64,000 bases of DNA from JAVJRN01 sp040218415 (GCA_040218415.1 JAVJRN010000029.1:124001-188000), one strand, 5' to 3'. Positions 9,027 through 17,765 are shown, counted from the stretch's first letter. A program made the numbers and translations. The notes: generated by a model not told the origin, from the sequence alone.

Positions 9027-10036
9027 TACAATTTATTCAAGGCCGTTTTTGTTAGTTCTAGATCATCGTCATCAAAATCCAGATGTGTAACAAACCGAAT
9101 AGCCTCAGCGCCAAACGCAACGGCTAAAATATTGTGTGCTTTGAGTCTCTCAAGATAAGCACTTGGTTCAATCCCCTCTAATTCCGCAATCACAATATTG
9201 GTTTCTACTGGAAGTATATTTTTAATAAAAGGTTTACCCAAAAGCTCAGAAGCAATAATGCTAGCCCTTTGATGATCATCAGCTAGTCTTTCTACATGAT
9301 TGTCCAAAGCGTAAATACAAGCAGCTGCCAAGTACCCAGCTTGGCGCATTCCACCGCCAAATACTTTTCTAACTCTTTTAGCCTTCTTGATATTATTTTT
9401 TGTCGATAGAAGCAAAGAGCCAACAGGTGCACCTAGTCCTTTGGAAAAGCATACAGAAATGGTATCAAATACGCTTCTATATTGCTGGGGCGTTTGACCC
9501 GTTGCAATGAGTGCATTGAAGAGCCGAGCACCATCCAGATGCAGTTTGAGCCCATTTTGATCACATACTTCTCTAATTTTTTGAATTTCAAGAAAATCGT
9601 AGGTTGCCCCTCCTCCTTTATTCATGGTGTTTTCCAAACTCACCAATTTAGACACTGGGAAGTGGATATCGTCGGGATTGATATTTTTAGCCACCATCTC
9701 TGCCGTGATTCTACCGCGGTTTCCATCAAGTAGCTTTGGGGAAAGCATAGAATTATAAGCTAAGCCGCCTCCTTCATAAAGGTAAATGTGCGATCTTTTA
9801 TCGCAAATAACTTCATCTTGAGGTTCGGTATTGATTCGCAGGGCAATTTGATTGGTCATCGTCCCGGATGGACAATAGAGCGCGGCTTCCATTCCAAATA
9901 ATTGAGCCACTTTTGCTTGGAGTTCATTGACCGAGGGATCGTCATCAAAGACGTCATCACCTACTTCTGCCGCCATCATCGCTTCCAGCATGGCTGCAGT
10001 AGGTTTAGTTACAGTATCACTTCTTAAATCAATCAT
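9023..10036 (-). CDS. ltaE: Low-specificity L-threonine aldolase
   Basis: A PLP enzyme splitting threonine or allo-threonine into glycine and acetaldehyde. The preferred start MIDLRSDTVTKPT is the usual family N-terminus; an ATG seven codons earlier also exists. Family hallmarks are EVGDDVFDDDP, GMEAALYCPSGTMTNQIA, HLDGARLFNA with the PLP-pyridine Asp, and CFSKGLGAPVGS with the Schiff-base Lys (Lys199 counted from this start). Length (337 residues) is normal. It converges on the DMT transporter with a four-base overlap of stops and has no operon partner. Confidence 0.95.
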   Translation of the reverse strand: MIDLRSDTVTKPTAAMLEAMMAAEVGDDVFDDDPSVNELQAKVAQLFGMEAALYCPSGTMTNQIALRINTEPQDEVICDKRSHIYLYEGGGLAYNSMLSPKLLDGNRGRITAEMVAKNINPDDIHFPVSKLVSLENTMNKGGGATYDFLEIQKIREVCDQNGLKLHLDGARLFNALIATGQTPQQYRSVFDTISVCFSKGLGAPVGSLLLSTKNNIKKAKRVRKVFGGGMRQAGYLAAACIYALDNHVERLADDHQRASIIASELLGKPFIKNILPVETNIVIAELEGIEPSAYLERLKAHNILAVAFGAEAIRFVTHLDFDDDDLELTKTALNKLY

Positions 10037-10373
10037 TACACCTATTTTTGAGTCCATCGAAAGTAGGAAAATGAGAACAAATAAAATAATAAAGTGGACT
10101 AAAATGAAAATAGGAGATCAGTAAAACTGACCCCCTATCCATGTAACATAAAGAGGATTAATTCTTCAAAGGTAACAGCTTTAAAAACCCTATTCAATAC
10201 CATAAACTGGGTAATTATGAGCATTTAACAATTCTTTTACATAAGTAACGATAAGTTGATCTGTCTTAGTAAAACCTTAATCTTCTTTACTATTAAAATG
10301 TATTACACTATCACTTTTTAGTATCCCAATGATTACCTATCGTTCTATATTTGCTAGCACACATCTTTTTTAA
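10037..10373. other. Divergent intergenic region before the epimerase-CBS operon
   Basis: About 340 AT-rich bases between the divergent threonine aldolase gene and the operon starting at 10374. The only clear signal is the TATATTTG element at 10346-10353 described separately. No further gene or structured RNA is recognised. Confidence 0.5.
10346..10353 (+). promoter_or_regulatory. Candidate -7 element of the epimerase-CBS operon
   Basis: TATATTTG fully matches TAnnTTTG and lies 20 bases before the TTG start at 10374, leaving a leader of roughly a dozen bases. The -33 TTG is not evident. Confidence 0.4.
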
Positions 10374-11381
10374 TTGAAAATTTCAGCATCACTATACGCC
10401 AACAATTCGAGGACTCAGCCTCAGCTTATTCAAGAGCTTGATAGGTGTAGAGTAGACTATTTTCATATTGATTCTGTGGAGAATTTAGCGGTATTTGAAG
10501 ACATCAAAGCGATTCAAAAATTGAGTAATACGCCCATAGATCTTCACCTCATTTCTACTGATCCCAAGAAATATTTTCAAAAAATAGAGAAATTAGGAGT
10601 GAGTCAGGTAGCGATACAACATGAGAATATTGAGCACCATCCAGTAATTTTTCCTCATACAAAAACAGAGTGGGGTTTAGCCATTAGCACGGAGACTTCC
10701 ATTGATGTTTTTGAAGAATATTCGGCGACTTGCGGTTTCATACTTATGATGACAAGTACCCCAGGCCAAAGTGGTGGAGATTTTCGAAAAGAAAACTTCC
10801 GGCGGATAAGACAATTTAGAAACCGCTTTCCCACTAAAAAAATTTTTGTTGATGGAGGGATCAACGATGAAGTAGCTTTTATATTGAGAATGCTAGGAGT
10901 CACTGGAATAATTTCAGGATCCTATCTCGTTAATCACCATGCGATTGGTGAGGCCATTTTACATTTAAAATCATCAGTCATCAATTCTCAATACCAGATA
11001 AAGGACTTTATGATATCCATAGATGAAGCTCCGCATGTCTGTGAAAAGGAATTGTCAATTGCGAAAATAATCCAGTCAATAGATGAGGGTGACTTAGGTT
11101 TTACACTAATCAAAGGAAATAACGGAACACTTATAGGCTTGGTAAGCAATGCCGACCTCAGGGCGGGACTAATGATGAACTTGGATAATCTGAACAATGT
11201 TCGGGTTGACCAAATAATCAATACAAACCCAATATCCATTCATGAAGATGACACCATCTCAGTATTACTTTCCAAAATCCAACAAGCAGATTTTCTGGTC
11301 TCATTCTTACCCATCATTGGTGAAAATAATGAATTAAAAGGGATGTTATCTTTTGCACATTTAATCCGAAGTGAATCATGA
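10374..11381 (+). CDS. Ribulose-phosphate 3-epimerase-like/CBS fusion protein
   Basis: A 335-residue two-domain protein starting with TTG. Residues 1-205 form a ribulose-5-phosphate 3-epimerase-type barrel: the expected metal ligands are present as His31 and Asp33 (FHIDS), His58 (IDLHLIS) and Asp160 (FVDGGI), and MTSTPGQSGG (126-135) matches the phosphate loop MTVNPGFGGQ of classical Rpe. Residues about 218-332 are a CBS-domain pair, normally a nucleotide-sensing module and unusual on Rpe. It overlaps the DAHP synthase gene by four bases and heads a three-gene operon. The combination recalls KdsD, where a CBS pair follows a sugar-isomerase domain, but the catalytic domain is different. Substrate is unknown. 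Confidence 0.8.
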   Translation: MKISASLYANNSRTQPQLIQELDRCRVDYFHIDSVENLAVFEDIKAIQKLSNTPIDLHLISTDPKKYFQKIEKLGVSQVAIQHENIEHHPVIFPHTKTEWGLAISTETSIDVFEEYSATCGFILMMTSTPGQSGGDFRKENFRRIRQFRNRFPTKKIFVDGGINDEVAFILRMLGVTGIISGSYLVNHHAIGEAILHLKSSVINSQYQIKDFMISIDEAPHVCEKELSIAKIIQSIDEGDLGFTLIKGNNGTLIGLVSNADLRAGLMMNLDNLNNVRVDQIINTNPISIHEDDTISVLLSKIQQADFLVSFLPIIGENNELKGMLSFAHLIRSES

Positions 11382-12376
11382 TTATACATTTTAAGTCTTC
11401 TACCGCCCCAGAACTAATCAACGAGTTTTCCTTAAAGCATCATGGTATTTTTTTCAAGCAAAATGATCAACCAATAGTCGTCACAAGCTCGAAATTAAAA
11501 GTTCTACCGAGCGATATTGAAAATTATGTAGACGAGTACTTCGTCATGGATAGTGATATTCAACTAGCCAGCAAGAATTACCAGGATGGTAAAAGAGCCA
11601 TTGACCTGAAAAACACAATAATTGGAGGAAAATCAAACAACACCATGGTTATTGGTGGTCCTTGCTCTATAGAGTCTTGGGAACAAATAAATATCGTGGC
11701 AGAAAAGCTCAAAGCACTTGGCTTGAAAACATTGCGAGCGGGTTGTTTCAAACCACGAACATCTCCGTATACTTTCCAGGGCTTGGGTGAAGAAGGACTT
11801 CAAATGCTTGTTAAAATTCGCGAGTCTCATGGATTCAATATCATCACTGAGGTGAAAGATAGCACACATGTAGACTTAGTAATCGAACATGCAGACATCA
11901 TTCAGATTGGAGCAAAGGCCATGTATGATCAATCAATTTTGAGAAAGTGCGGCGCATCGAATAAGCCCATTTTACTCAAAAGAGGCTTTGGCTCTACACT
12001 TCAAGAGTTTGTTCAAGCAGCAGAATTTATTCTTTCAGGCGGAAATGAAAACGTCATATTATGCGAAAGAGGCATTCGAACGTTTGAAAGTCAAACTAGA
12101 TTCACGCTAGATTTATGCGGAGTAGCCTATCTAAAAGAATATACCAACTTACCTATTGTTGTCGATCCAAGTCATGCTTTGGGTTATAGATACGGAATAG
12201 GTGATTTGGCAAGAGCATCAGTCGCGTTGGGTGTAGATGGTCTTCTTATAGAAACTCATCCAACTCCCGAAATAGCAAAATCTGATGCGGCTCAGCAATT
12301 GAATCTTCAAGAATTCGAGTCCATGTTTAACTCACTAGCTGCGGTAGCTAATGCAGTAGGTAAAAACATCGTTTAA
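11378..12376 (+). CDS. 3-deoxy-7-phosphoheptulonate (DAHP) synthase, type I-beta
   Basis: Condenses phosphoenolpyruvate with erythrose 4-phosphate (or, in the sister KDO-8-P synthases, arabinose 5-phosphate). The 332-residue protein has an N-terminal ferredoxin-like regulatory domain (about 1-75) and the barrel with VIGGPCSIES, GCFKPRTSPYTFQGLGEEGL, ADIIQIGAKAM, KRGFGSTLQEF, ILCERGIRTFE and VVDPSHALGYR. The N-terminal domain and these motifs fit the Thermotoga-type DAHP synthase better than KDO-8-P synthase, which is about 270 residues. It is translationally coupled to the Rpe-CBS gene (ATGA overlap) and followed seven bases later by a KdsC-like phosphatase. Confidence 0.88.
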   Translation: MIIHFKSSTAPELINEFSLKHHGIFFKQNDQPIVVTSSKLKVLPSDIENYVDEYFVMDSDIQLASKNYQDGKRAIDLKNTIIGGKSNNTMVIGGPCSIESWEQINIVAEKLKALGLKTLRAGCFKPRTSPYTFQGLGEEGLQMLVKIRESHGFNIITEVKDSTHVDLVIEHADIIQIGAKAMYDQSILRKCGASNKPILLKRGFGSTLQEFVQAAEFILSGGNENVILCERGIRTFESQTRFTLDLCGVAYLKEYTNLPIVVDPSHALGYRYGIGDLARASVALGVDGLLIETHPTPEIAKSDAAQQLNLQEFESMFNSLAAVANAVGKNIV

Positions 12377-12383
12377 TCCCATT

Positions 12384-12854
12384 ATGAATAAAAACATCAA
12401 ATTTTTAATTCTTGACGTAGACGGCACGATGACCGATGGCGGCATCTATGTACTCGAAGATGGTAGACAGTTCAAAAAATTCAATGCTAAAGATGGTATG
12501 GGCATTAAACTAGCATTGAAAGCTGGCATTGAAGTAGGTATAATCAGCCATAGCCTCTCCACAGCGATGGTGAGTTCACGAGCGAATATGCTCGGACTAA
12601 AATATGTCTATGCTGGCCAAGAGTCTAAATTAGAAGTATTGGCAAAATGGTTACTTGAATTAAACTTAGATAAATCAGAAATCGCTTTTATTGGTGATGA
12701 CGTCAATGACCTTCCTATTATGCAAGCCGTAGGATATTCCGCATGTCCGGCTGATGCCGTGCAAGCGATAAAAGACATCTCAGATGTAATTTTAATATCG
12801 AAAGGTGGTGAAGGTGCTGTTAGAGAGTATATTGATAATTACCTACTCGTCTAA
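12384..12854 (+). CDS. KdsC-like HAD phosphatase
   Basis: A 156-residue capless HAD phosphatase of the KdsC (KDO-8-phosphate phosphatase) family. Motif I is LDVDGTMTDGG with nucleophile Asp11 and acid/base Asp13; motif II is the Ser in GIISH; the Lys is in the ESKLEVL region; motif IV is IGDDVNDLPIM. KdsC removes phosphate from the 8-carbon sugar made by KdsA. Here it follows a DAHP-synthase-type enzyme, so its substrate may be KDO-8-P or another deoxy-ketulosonate phosphate. Its last 12 bases overlap the convergent hydrolase gene. Confidence 0.85.
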   Translation: MNKNIKFLILDVDGTMTDGGIYVLEDGRQFKKFNAKDGMGIKLALKAGIEVGIISHSLSTAMVSSRANMLGLKYVYAGQESKLEVLAKWLLELNLDKSEIAFIGDDVNDLPIMQAVGYSACPADAVQAIKDISDVILISKGGEGAVREYIDNYLLV

Positions 12855-13715
12855 TTTCTCCACAAACTGCGTAAAAAACATAATGGGCATATACCAAAGA
12901 TTTTTTTGATACTGAGTCCTAAAAAAACCAAAATGTCCAATTTCCTGATATCCTAAATCCTGTGGTCGTATAAACTGAAAAGTCGCCTTGGCATTCATAT
13001 ACTGTCGCATCAATGCTTGTACTCCTTTCGTTGGAGCATGCATCTTATCATCGTCGATGCTTAAAAAATGCACGGGTATTCTGATCGATGCATATTTTTC
13101 AGCCTTTTCTTTATCATTACCAATGATCCCGTTTCTATGCAGCCCAGCGGCTCGCCATTGCAACGCAACATTTTTGGGAAGTGATACATTGCCCCCCATA
13201 GCCCAACCTGGCATATATCCTTTAAAAAAAGTACTTAGAGGCAATAGTAGTTGCCAAAAAATAAGCACTCCTAAATAATTTATACCTGTCCAATAACCAT
13301 GATATGCTGATGAAGCTGCTACAAAATAACAAGCAGACACTCGCTTTGTATTATTGGCAAGTGGAAATATTTGCCCCGCAATACTATGCCCGAGTACGAA
13401 AATCTTATCATATTTATCATCCGCCCAATCTATTATACCTGTTAAATCTTTTTCACCCCAATCATCGAGCGAAGCTGTTGACCTTTTAACGGTTGATTTA
13501 AGTGACTTTGCTATGCCTCGATAATCTAAGGTGACAACATCAAACGCACCAGCCGAACATGCATATTTTGCAAAGGTTTTATAATATCCTTGAGGAGCAC
13601 CATTTGCCGGCGCTACAATAATAAGATGTTGCTTAGTAGACTTATCGATGTAGCGAGTAGCATGTATTTCAAATTGATCTTGGGTAGTAATTACAAGCGA
13701 TTCTGCTTGGGACAT
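12843..13715 (-). CDS. Alpha/beta fold hydrolase
   Basis: A 290-residue serine hydrolase-type protein without a signal peptide. The nucleophile elbow is seen in FVLGHSIAGQIFPL (about residue 108-121), an oxyanion-region APANGAPQGYY near 35-45, an acid in LSIDDDKMHAP and a C-terminal His in GYQEIGHFGFFR. This arrangement is found in a group of hydrolases common in Bacteroidota and proteobacteria that are annotated only as alpha/beta hydrolases. A hydrophobic stretch around LGVLIFWQLLLPLSTFF may be a lid. Substrate unknown. It converges on the KdsC-like gene and diverges from sucD. Confidence 0.85.
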   Translation of the reverse strand: MSQAESLVITTQDQFEIHATRYIDKSTKQHLIIVAPANGAPQGYYKTFAKYACSAGAFDVVTLDYRGIAKSLKSTVKRSTASLDDWGEKDLTGIIDWADDKYDKIFVLGHSIAGQIFPLANNTKRVSACYFVAASSAYHGYWTGINYLGVLIFWQLLLPLSTFFKGYMPGWAMGGNVSLPKNVALQWRAAGLHRNGIIGNDKEKAEKYASIRIPVHFLSIDDDKMHAPTKGVQALMRQYMNAKATFQFIRPQDLGYQEIGHFGFFRTQYQKNLWYMPIMFFTQFVEKLDE

Positions 13716-13760
13716 TTGTTAAATTCTATAAATAAATGGATGGATTCTAAGGCGGATATA

Positions 13761-13768
13761 CAAATGTA
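13761..13768 (-). promoter_or_regulatory. Candidate -7 element of the hydrolase gene
   Basis: The minus strand reads TACATTTG, a full TAnnTTTG match, 46 bases before the hydrolase ATG. No matching -33 TTG is evident. Confidence 0.35.
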
Positions 13769-13843
13769 TAATAGTTTATATTGACTATCGTTTGCTAGTG
13801 CGCACATTTCAAATATTTTTGCACCAAAGAAAACAAACCAAAA

Positions 13844-14719
13844 ATGAGCGTATTAGTAAATAAAGATTCTAAAATCATTGTTCAAGGCTTCACAGGCTCT
13901 GAAGGCACCTTTCATGCCTCACAAATGATTGAGTATGGTTCTAATGTTGTAGGTGGAGTTACTCCAGGTAAAGGTGGACAGACTCATCTCGACCGTCCTG
14001 TTTTTAATACGGTAAAAGAAGCCGTAGAAAAAGCTGGAGCAGATACGACTATCATTTTTGTACCACCTGCCTTTGCAGCTGATGCTATCATGGAAGCGGC
14101 TGATGCGGGTATTAAGGTTATTATTACCATTACGGAAGGTATTCCTGTAAAAGACATGATGACGGCTAAGCCCTATGCAAAGAGTAAAGGTGCTGTACTT
14201 ATTGGCCCTAATTGTCCAGGAGTTATTACTCCAGGAGAAGCTAAAGTTGGTATTATGCCGGGTTTTGTTTTCAAAAAAGGAAATATCGGTATTGTATCTA
14301 AGTCAGGTACTTTGACTTACGAGGCTGCTGACCAAGTGGTAAAAGCCGGGATGGGAATCACAACTGCAATCGGTATTGGTGGCGATCCAATCATCGGTAC
14401 TTCTACGAAAGAAGCGGTACAAATGCTCATGGAAGATCCTGAGACGGAAGGTATAGTCATGATAGGTGAAATTGGTGGGCAATATGAGGCCGATGCTGCC
14501 TATTGGATCAAAGAAAATGGCAATAAAAAACCAGTCGTAGGTTTCATCGCTGGCCAAACAGCGCCTCCGGGAAGAAGAATGGGACATGCTGGAGCAATCA
14601 TAGGTGGAAAAGATGATACTGCAGAAGCAAAAATGAGAATTATGGCTGACTGTGGAATTCATGTAGCTAAATCTCCTGCAGAGATTGGGGAAGTGATGAA
14701 AAAGGCGTTAGGAAAATAA
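13844..14719 (+). CDS. sucD: Succinyl-CoA synthetase alpha subunit
   Basis: The TCA-cycle enzyme subunit that binds CoA and carries the phosphohistidine. The 291-residue protein begins with the CoA-binding Rossmann fold (IVQGFTGSEGTFHASQMIEYG), contains GPNCPGVITPGEAKVGIMPG and KSGTLTYEA, and ends with the active-site loop RRMGHAGAIIGG holding the phosphorylated His. Length and motifs are standard. The beta subunit gene is not adjacent, which is common in Bacteroidota. A hairpin terminator follows, so the gene appears monocistronic. Confidence 0.97.
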   Translation: MSVLVNKDSKIIVQGFTGSEGTFHASQMIEYGSNVVGGVTPGKGGQTHLDRPVFNTVKEAVEKAGADTTIIFVPPAFAADAIMEAADAGIKVIITITEGIPVKDMMTAKPYAKSKGAVLIGPNCPGVITPGEAKVGIMPGFVFKKGNIGIVSKSGTLTYEAADQVVKAGMGITTAIGIGGDPIIGTSTKEAVQMLMEDPETEGIVMIGEIGGQYEADAAYWIKENGNKKPVVGFIAGQTAPPGRRMGHAGAIIGGKDDTAEAKMRIMADCGIHVAKSPAEIGEVMKKALGK

Positions 14720-14743
14720 TTAATACCTCACATATTTAAAGTT

Positions 14744-14772
14744 AAAAAAGCTCCTATTGGGGCTTTTTTTAT
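14744..14772 (+). terminator. Terminator after sucD
   Basis: AAAAAAGCTCC and GGGGCTTTTTTT pair around a TATT loop, ending in seven T. It separates sucD from the toxin-antitoxin pair. Confidence 0.85.
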
Positions 14773-14814
14773 GCTTAATTTTATTTTCCTAATTTGGAAT
14801 TAAAATGTTTATTT

Positions 14815-14845
14815 TTGGAAATCCGTGAGGGCTTTGGTACATTTG
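14815..14845 (+). promoter_or_regulatory. Promoter of the Xre/ParS-RES operon
   Basis: TTG at 14815-14817 and TACATTTG at 14838-14845 are separated by 20 bases, an excellent match to the Bacteroidota TTG-N19/23-TAnnTTTG promoter. The predicted start of transcription is near 14852, 16 bases before the antitoxin ATG. Confidence 0.7.
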
Positions 14846-14867
14846 TGTAAGAATAAAAAGTCATAAA

Positions 14868-15311
14868 ATGGAAAAAGAAAATAAAGTTGAGGAACCATTT
14901 GCCACGTATGGCATGTCTAGTTCGATTACGGCCATTTATGCGAACTTTTCCGTAGAAGAAATCTCGAAAGCCCCCATGACAGGCGCCACGCTTAGTAAGA
15001 TTCAAGAGAATACAAGCTTATCTGCACAAACGCTCACAGCAGCTCTAGAAATAAGCAAAAGCAAATACTACGACATGCTACAGTCGGATAAGCTTGATTT
15101 TAAAACCAAAGATGCCTTGGTTGATCTGGCATACTTGTGGGAAAAAGGCATGGAAGCTTTTGATGACAATCAAGATAATCTGATCGAATGGCTCAACGCC
15201 AAAAACGACAATTTGGGAGGCATTAAGCCTGTAGTTCTATTCGGCAGTCGAACTGGTCGGCGTGAATTGGAAAAAGCTTTTTTAAGAATCGAATATAGTA
15301 TCTACGGTTGA
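14868..15311 (+). CDS. Xre/MbcA/ParS-type antitoxin
   Basis: A 147-residue cytosolic antitoxin with an N-terminal Xre-like helix-turn-helix (about residues 40-85, including TLTAALEISKSKYYDML) and a C-terminal ParS/MbcA toxin-binding domain (DUF2384, about 90-145), recognised by ALVDLAYLWEKGMEAF, FIEWLN-type LIEWLNAKNDNLGG and the end FLRIEYSIYG. Such antitoxins bind the cognate RES toxin active site with the C-terminal tail and usually repress their own operon. The toxin gene starts within the last four bases, so translation is coupled. Confidence 0.9.
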   Translation: MEKENKVEEPFATYGMSSSITAIYANFSVEEISKAPMTGATLSKIQENTSLSAQTLTAALEISKSKYYDMLQSDKLDFKTKDALVDLAYLWEKGMEAFDDNQDNLIEWLNAKNDNLGGIKPVVLFGSRTGRRELEKAFLRIEYSIYG

Positions 15312-15763
15312 TTCTTTATCATTTAGAAAAATCAAAGTTTAAAGATATCTGGCCTCCTCAAGGCACGCTGTTCTCCGATGGACGATGGAACAAAGCAGGC
15401 CAGTGGATAATATATTGTTCCCCAAACATTTCCTTGGCCAAGCTGGAGATTTTAGCTAATGAAAATCGCATGGTCAATGAGCGCGTATGCATGACCATAG
15501 ATGTGCAAGAAATTATAGACATTTATGAAATCAATATCAAAGATTTACCTCAGAATTGGATGGCAAAACCCTACCCTTCTCAGCTTAGTCATATAATCAA
15601 AGGCTTCTTATCATCAGACAAACTGATCTGCAAAGTACCATCCGCTCAGAGCTACAGAGAAACCAATTATCTCATCAATGTTCGACATCCTAGATTTCAT
15701 GAATTAGTAAAACTAGTCGACGTTAGAACAGAGCCTTTTGATGCAAGGTTTGGAACGGCATAA
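15308..15763 (+). CDS. RES-domain toxin (NAD-degrading type)
   Basis: A 151-residue RES-domain protein, the toxin partner of Xre/ParS antitoxins. Characterised members consume cellular NAD+ or ADP-ribosylate a target. The key residues are present: Arg26 in FSDGRWN, Tyr36 in IIYCSPN, Glu47 in LAKLEIL and Ser112 in KVPSAQSYRETNYLIN, followed by the conserved HPRF. The TTG start overlaps the antitoxin stop (TTGA). The active site seems complete, so the toxin is probably functional. The pair has its own promoter and lies between sucD and a peptidase lipoprotein with no mobile element in sight. Confidence 0.9.
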   Translation: MILYHLEKSKFKDIWPPQGTLFSDGRWNKAGQWIIYCSPNISLAKLEILANENRMVNERVCMTIDVQEIIDIYEINIKDLPQNWMAKPYPSQLSHIIKGFLSSDKLICKVPSAQSYRETNYLINVRHPRFHELVKLVDVRTEPFDARFGTA

Positions 15764-16030
15764 TACCATTGATGAATTTGTTATTCTCACGAAATAGGCT
15801 GAAAACCAATTTTAAATACACTCTTATTTTAATAGTGAAAAATCAGTGAACCATATTTTCTACCTTCATTTCTATAGTGAATGAAATATGACGATAGAAA
15901 TGAAAAAAGAAAAATTCAAAGCGGTTGTAAAATAAGCCAAGCTCAAAAAATTAAATGAGGTGAATCTTTATCCTTGTTTTTTTACTTTAATTTTATTCCG
16001 CTTTCCAATTCCAAATTCCAAGTGAGTTTT

Positions 16031-17449
16031 ATGACAGACATAAAAAAATATTTTCTTGTATCACTTTTTTTAACCTTTATCACACTTTATTCATGCAATA
16101 AAGATGAAACTCCGCAAACGGAATTCGACAAAGTCAATAATTGGATTTATGCGAATATGGATTACTTCTATTATTGGACAGATCAGCTTCCAGAAAAAGG
16201 TGCGACGAATATAGAGCCAGACGTTTTTTACGATCAGCTGCTGTTCTCAGGAGATAGGTTTTCCTTTATCTATGACGATTATGAAGAGTTGATTGGATTA
16301 CTCAACGGAGTATCTTTAGAATCGGGATATGAGTTTAAACTTTATCGAGAGGAATCGGGTAGCGAAAATATTATTATGCAAGTCAGCTACATTAAACCTG
16401 ATTCTCCAGCAAGTGCCCTCGGCTTAATGCGTGGAGACATCATCTATGAAATAAACGGATTAAGATTAAATACTGGTAACTATCAGTCTCTTCTGAGCCA
16501 GATTAACGAGAGTTACGCCTGTACTTACAGAAGGTACAATGAAGAACTTGATAGTTTCGAGGAACAAGGTCAGCTTACTATAAACCCAGTAATATATTCC
16601 GAAAACCCTTTCCTTCTCGATACCATTCTGGAAATTGAAGGAAAGAAAATAGCGTATTTGATCTATACCTTCTTTTCTCCAGGAGGTAGCTCAAGATTGT
16701 ATGACAACCAAATGGACGAAATCTTTCAAAACTTTAAGTCTGCTGGCGCGCAGGACCTTATTTTAGATTTGAGATTCAATGGCGGGGGAAGTGAAACTTC
16801 GATAATAAACCTTACCAGTTTGATTGTAAAAGGTGCTGGTTCTAATGACCTCATGTTCAAAAAAACCTACAATGATCAAATCCAAAAAGAAATTTTAGAT
16901 GATGCTGATTTGGGTGAGGATTTTTTGAATACCCATTTTACTGAAAAATCGCAAAATATTGGCAATCAGCTGGCTTCAGGTCAAGTTTATATAATCACTT
17001 CCAACCGAAGTGCTTCTGCCTCTGAGGTAACCATAAGTGCGCTAAGACCATATATGGATGTTTTTATTGTCGGAGATACTACCGTAGGCAAGGACGTAGG
17101 TTCTATCACCATTAATGATGATAATAATACTGCAAACAACTGGGCGATTCAGCCAATCATAGTGAAATTTGTAAATAGTAACGATCAAGACTATCCTAAC
17201 GGTTTCATTCCAAACGTAACTCGCGAAGACCGGGACCTTATTCTGAAGCCTCTTGGTGATGTGGAAGAACCCTTACTTTCTATCGCACTTGCAGCCATTG
17301 GTGTAGCTCCTGCTAGGTTAGACCTAAGCACGCCGCAACAGCCAATGAGTCCTATCTACTCTTCCTTGGACAAGAAAGTATATCAAGGAAAACTTTTACT
17401 TGAAGAAAATCGATTTCCATTGAAGCCAAATAATTCTTCTATTGATTGA
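16031..17449 (+). CDS. S41 family peptidase lipoprotein
   Basis: A C-terminal-processing-peptidase-like serine protease. The ATG at 16031 is chosen over an upstream TTG because it gives a clean lipoprotein signal (FLVSLFLTFITLYS|C, Cys22). An N-terminal helical S41 region (FDKVNNWIYANMDYFYYWTD) is followed by a PDZ domain (VSYIKPDSPASALGLMRGDII) and the S41 core with DLILDLRFNGGGSE, YIITSNRSASASEV (nucleophile Ser) and DTTVGKDVGS (general-base Lys). The C-terminus lacks further domains. It is likely anchored to a membrane facing the periplasm or surface. It is followed by the long methionine-operon leader and is not part of that operon. Confidence 0.92.
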   Translation: MTDIKKYFLVSLFLTFITLYSCNKDETPQTEFDKVNNWIYANMDYFYYWTDQLPEKGATNIEPDVFYDQLLFSGDRFSFIYDDYEELIGLLNGVSLESGYEFKLYREESGSENIIMQVSYIKPDSPASALGLMRGDIIYEINGLRLNTGNYQSLLSQINESYACTYRRYNEELDSFEEQGQLTINPVIYSENPFLLDTILEIEGKKIAYLIYTFFSPGGSSRLYDNQMDEIFQNFKSAGAQDLILDLRFNGGGSETSIINLTSLIVKGAGSNDLMFKKTYNDQIQKEILDDADLGEDFLNTHFTEKSQNIGNQLASGQVYIITSNRSASASEVTISALRPYMDVFIVGDTTVGKDVGSITINDDNNTANNWAIQPIIVKFVNSNDQDYPNGFIPNVTREDRDLILKPLGDVEEPLLSIALAAIGVAPARLDLSTPQQPMSPIYSSLDKKVYQGKLLLEENRFPLKPNNSSID

Positions 17450-17621
17450 TAAAGCTAAGACTGTTTATCCCCATTTATCATTTTAAGCAAAAATGCTAGC
17501 ATGCATTGTCCAAGAAATTAAATCAATCTTTTTATATGCGCTGGTGACTTAAAAGCTTAGATCGATGATTGACTCTCAAAAGGTTTTCTGCAGAGCCATT
17601 TTTACGATCGAAAACTTTTTT

Positions 17622-17651
17622 TTGCAAACCAAAAATCCTTTTGTACGTTTG
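17622..17651 (+). promoter_or_regulatory. Promoter of the methionine operon leader
   Basis: TTG at 17622-17624 and TACGTTTG at 17644-17651 are 19 bases apart, a full match to the Bacteroidota promoter consensus. Transcription would begin near 17658, about 17 bases before the riboswitch. Confidence 0.75.
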
Positions 17652-17674
17652 CAACATCAAATCGATCAAGTTTC

Positions 17675-17765
17675 GATTTATTAAGAAGTGCTGAGAGACA
17701 GGCTCTAAGATGCACTAGCAACCTCCACCCTAAACGGAAAGGTGCTAATTCCTGAATGATAAATT
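17675..17765 (+). promoter_or_regulatory. SAM-I (S-box) type riboswitch
   Basis: P1 is formed by GATTTATTA (17675-17683) and TGATAAAT (17757-17764). P2 pairs AGTGC with GCACT around the GAGAGACAGGCTC core, the conserved GCAACC follows, and P3 (ACCTCC / GGAAAGGT) leads into AAGGTGCTAATTCC, the hallmark of the S-box aptamer. The P4 region is very short. The aptamer lies 25 bases after the predicted start of transcription and precedes methionine genes, which fits SAM sensing. P1 ends seven bases before the ATG of a Cys-rich leader ORF, so ligand binding could directly affect that start. Confidence 0.85.

Noticed and set aside
17685..17700. TPP riboswitch suggested by GTGCTGAGAG
   Set aside because: The later TPP hallmark is missing, while GCAACC and AAGGTGCTAATTCC fit the S-box, as do the downstream methionine genes.
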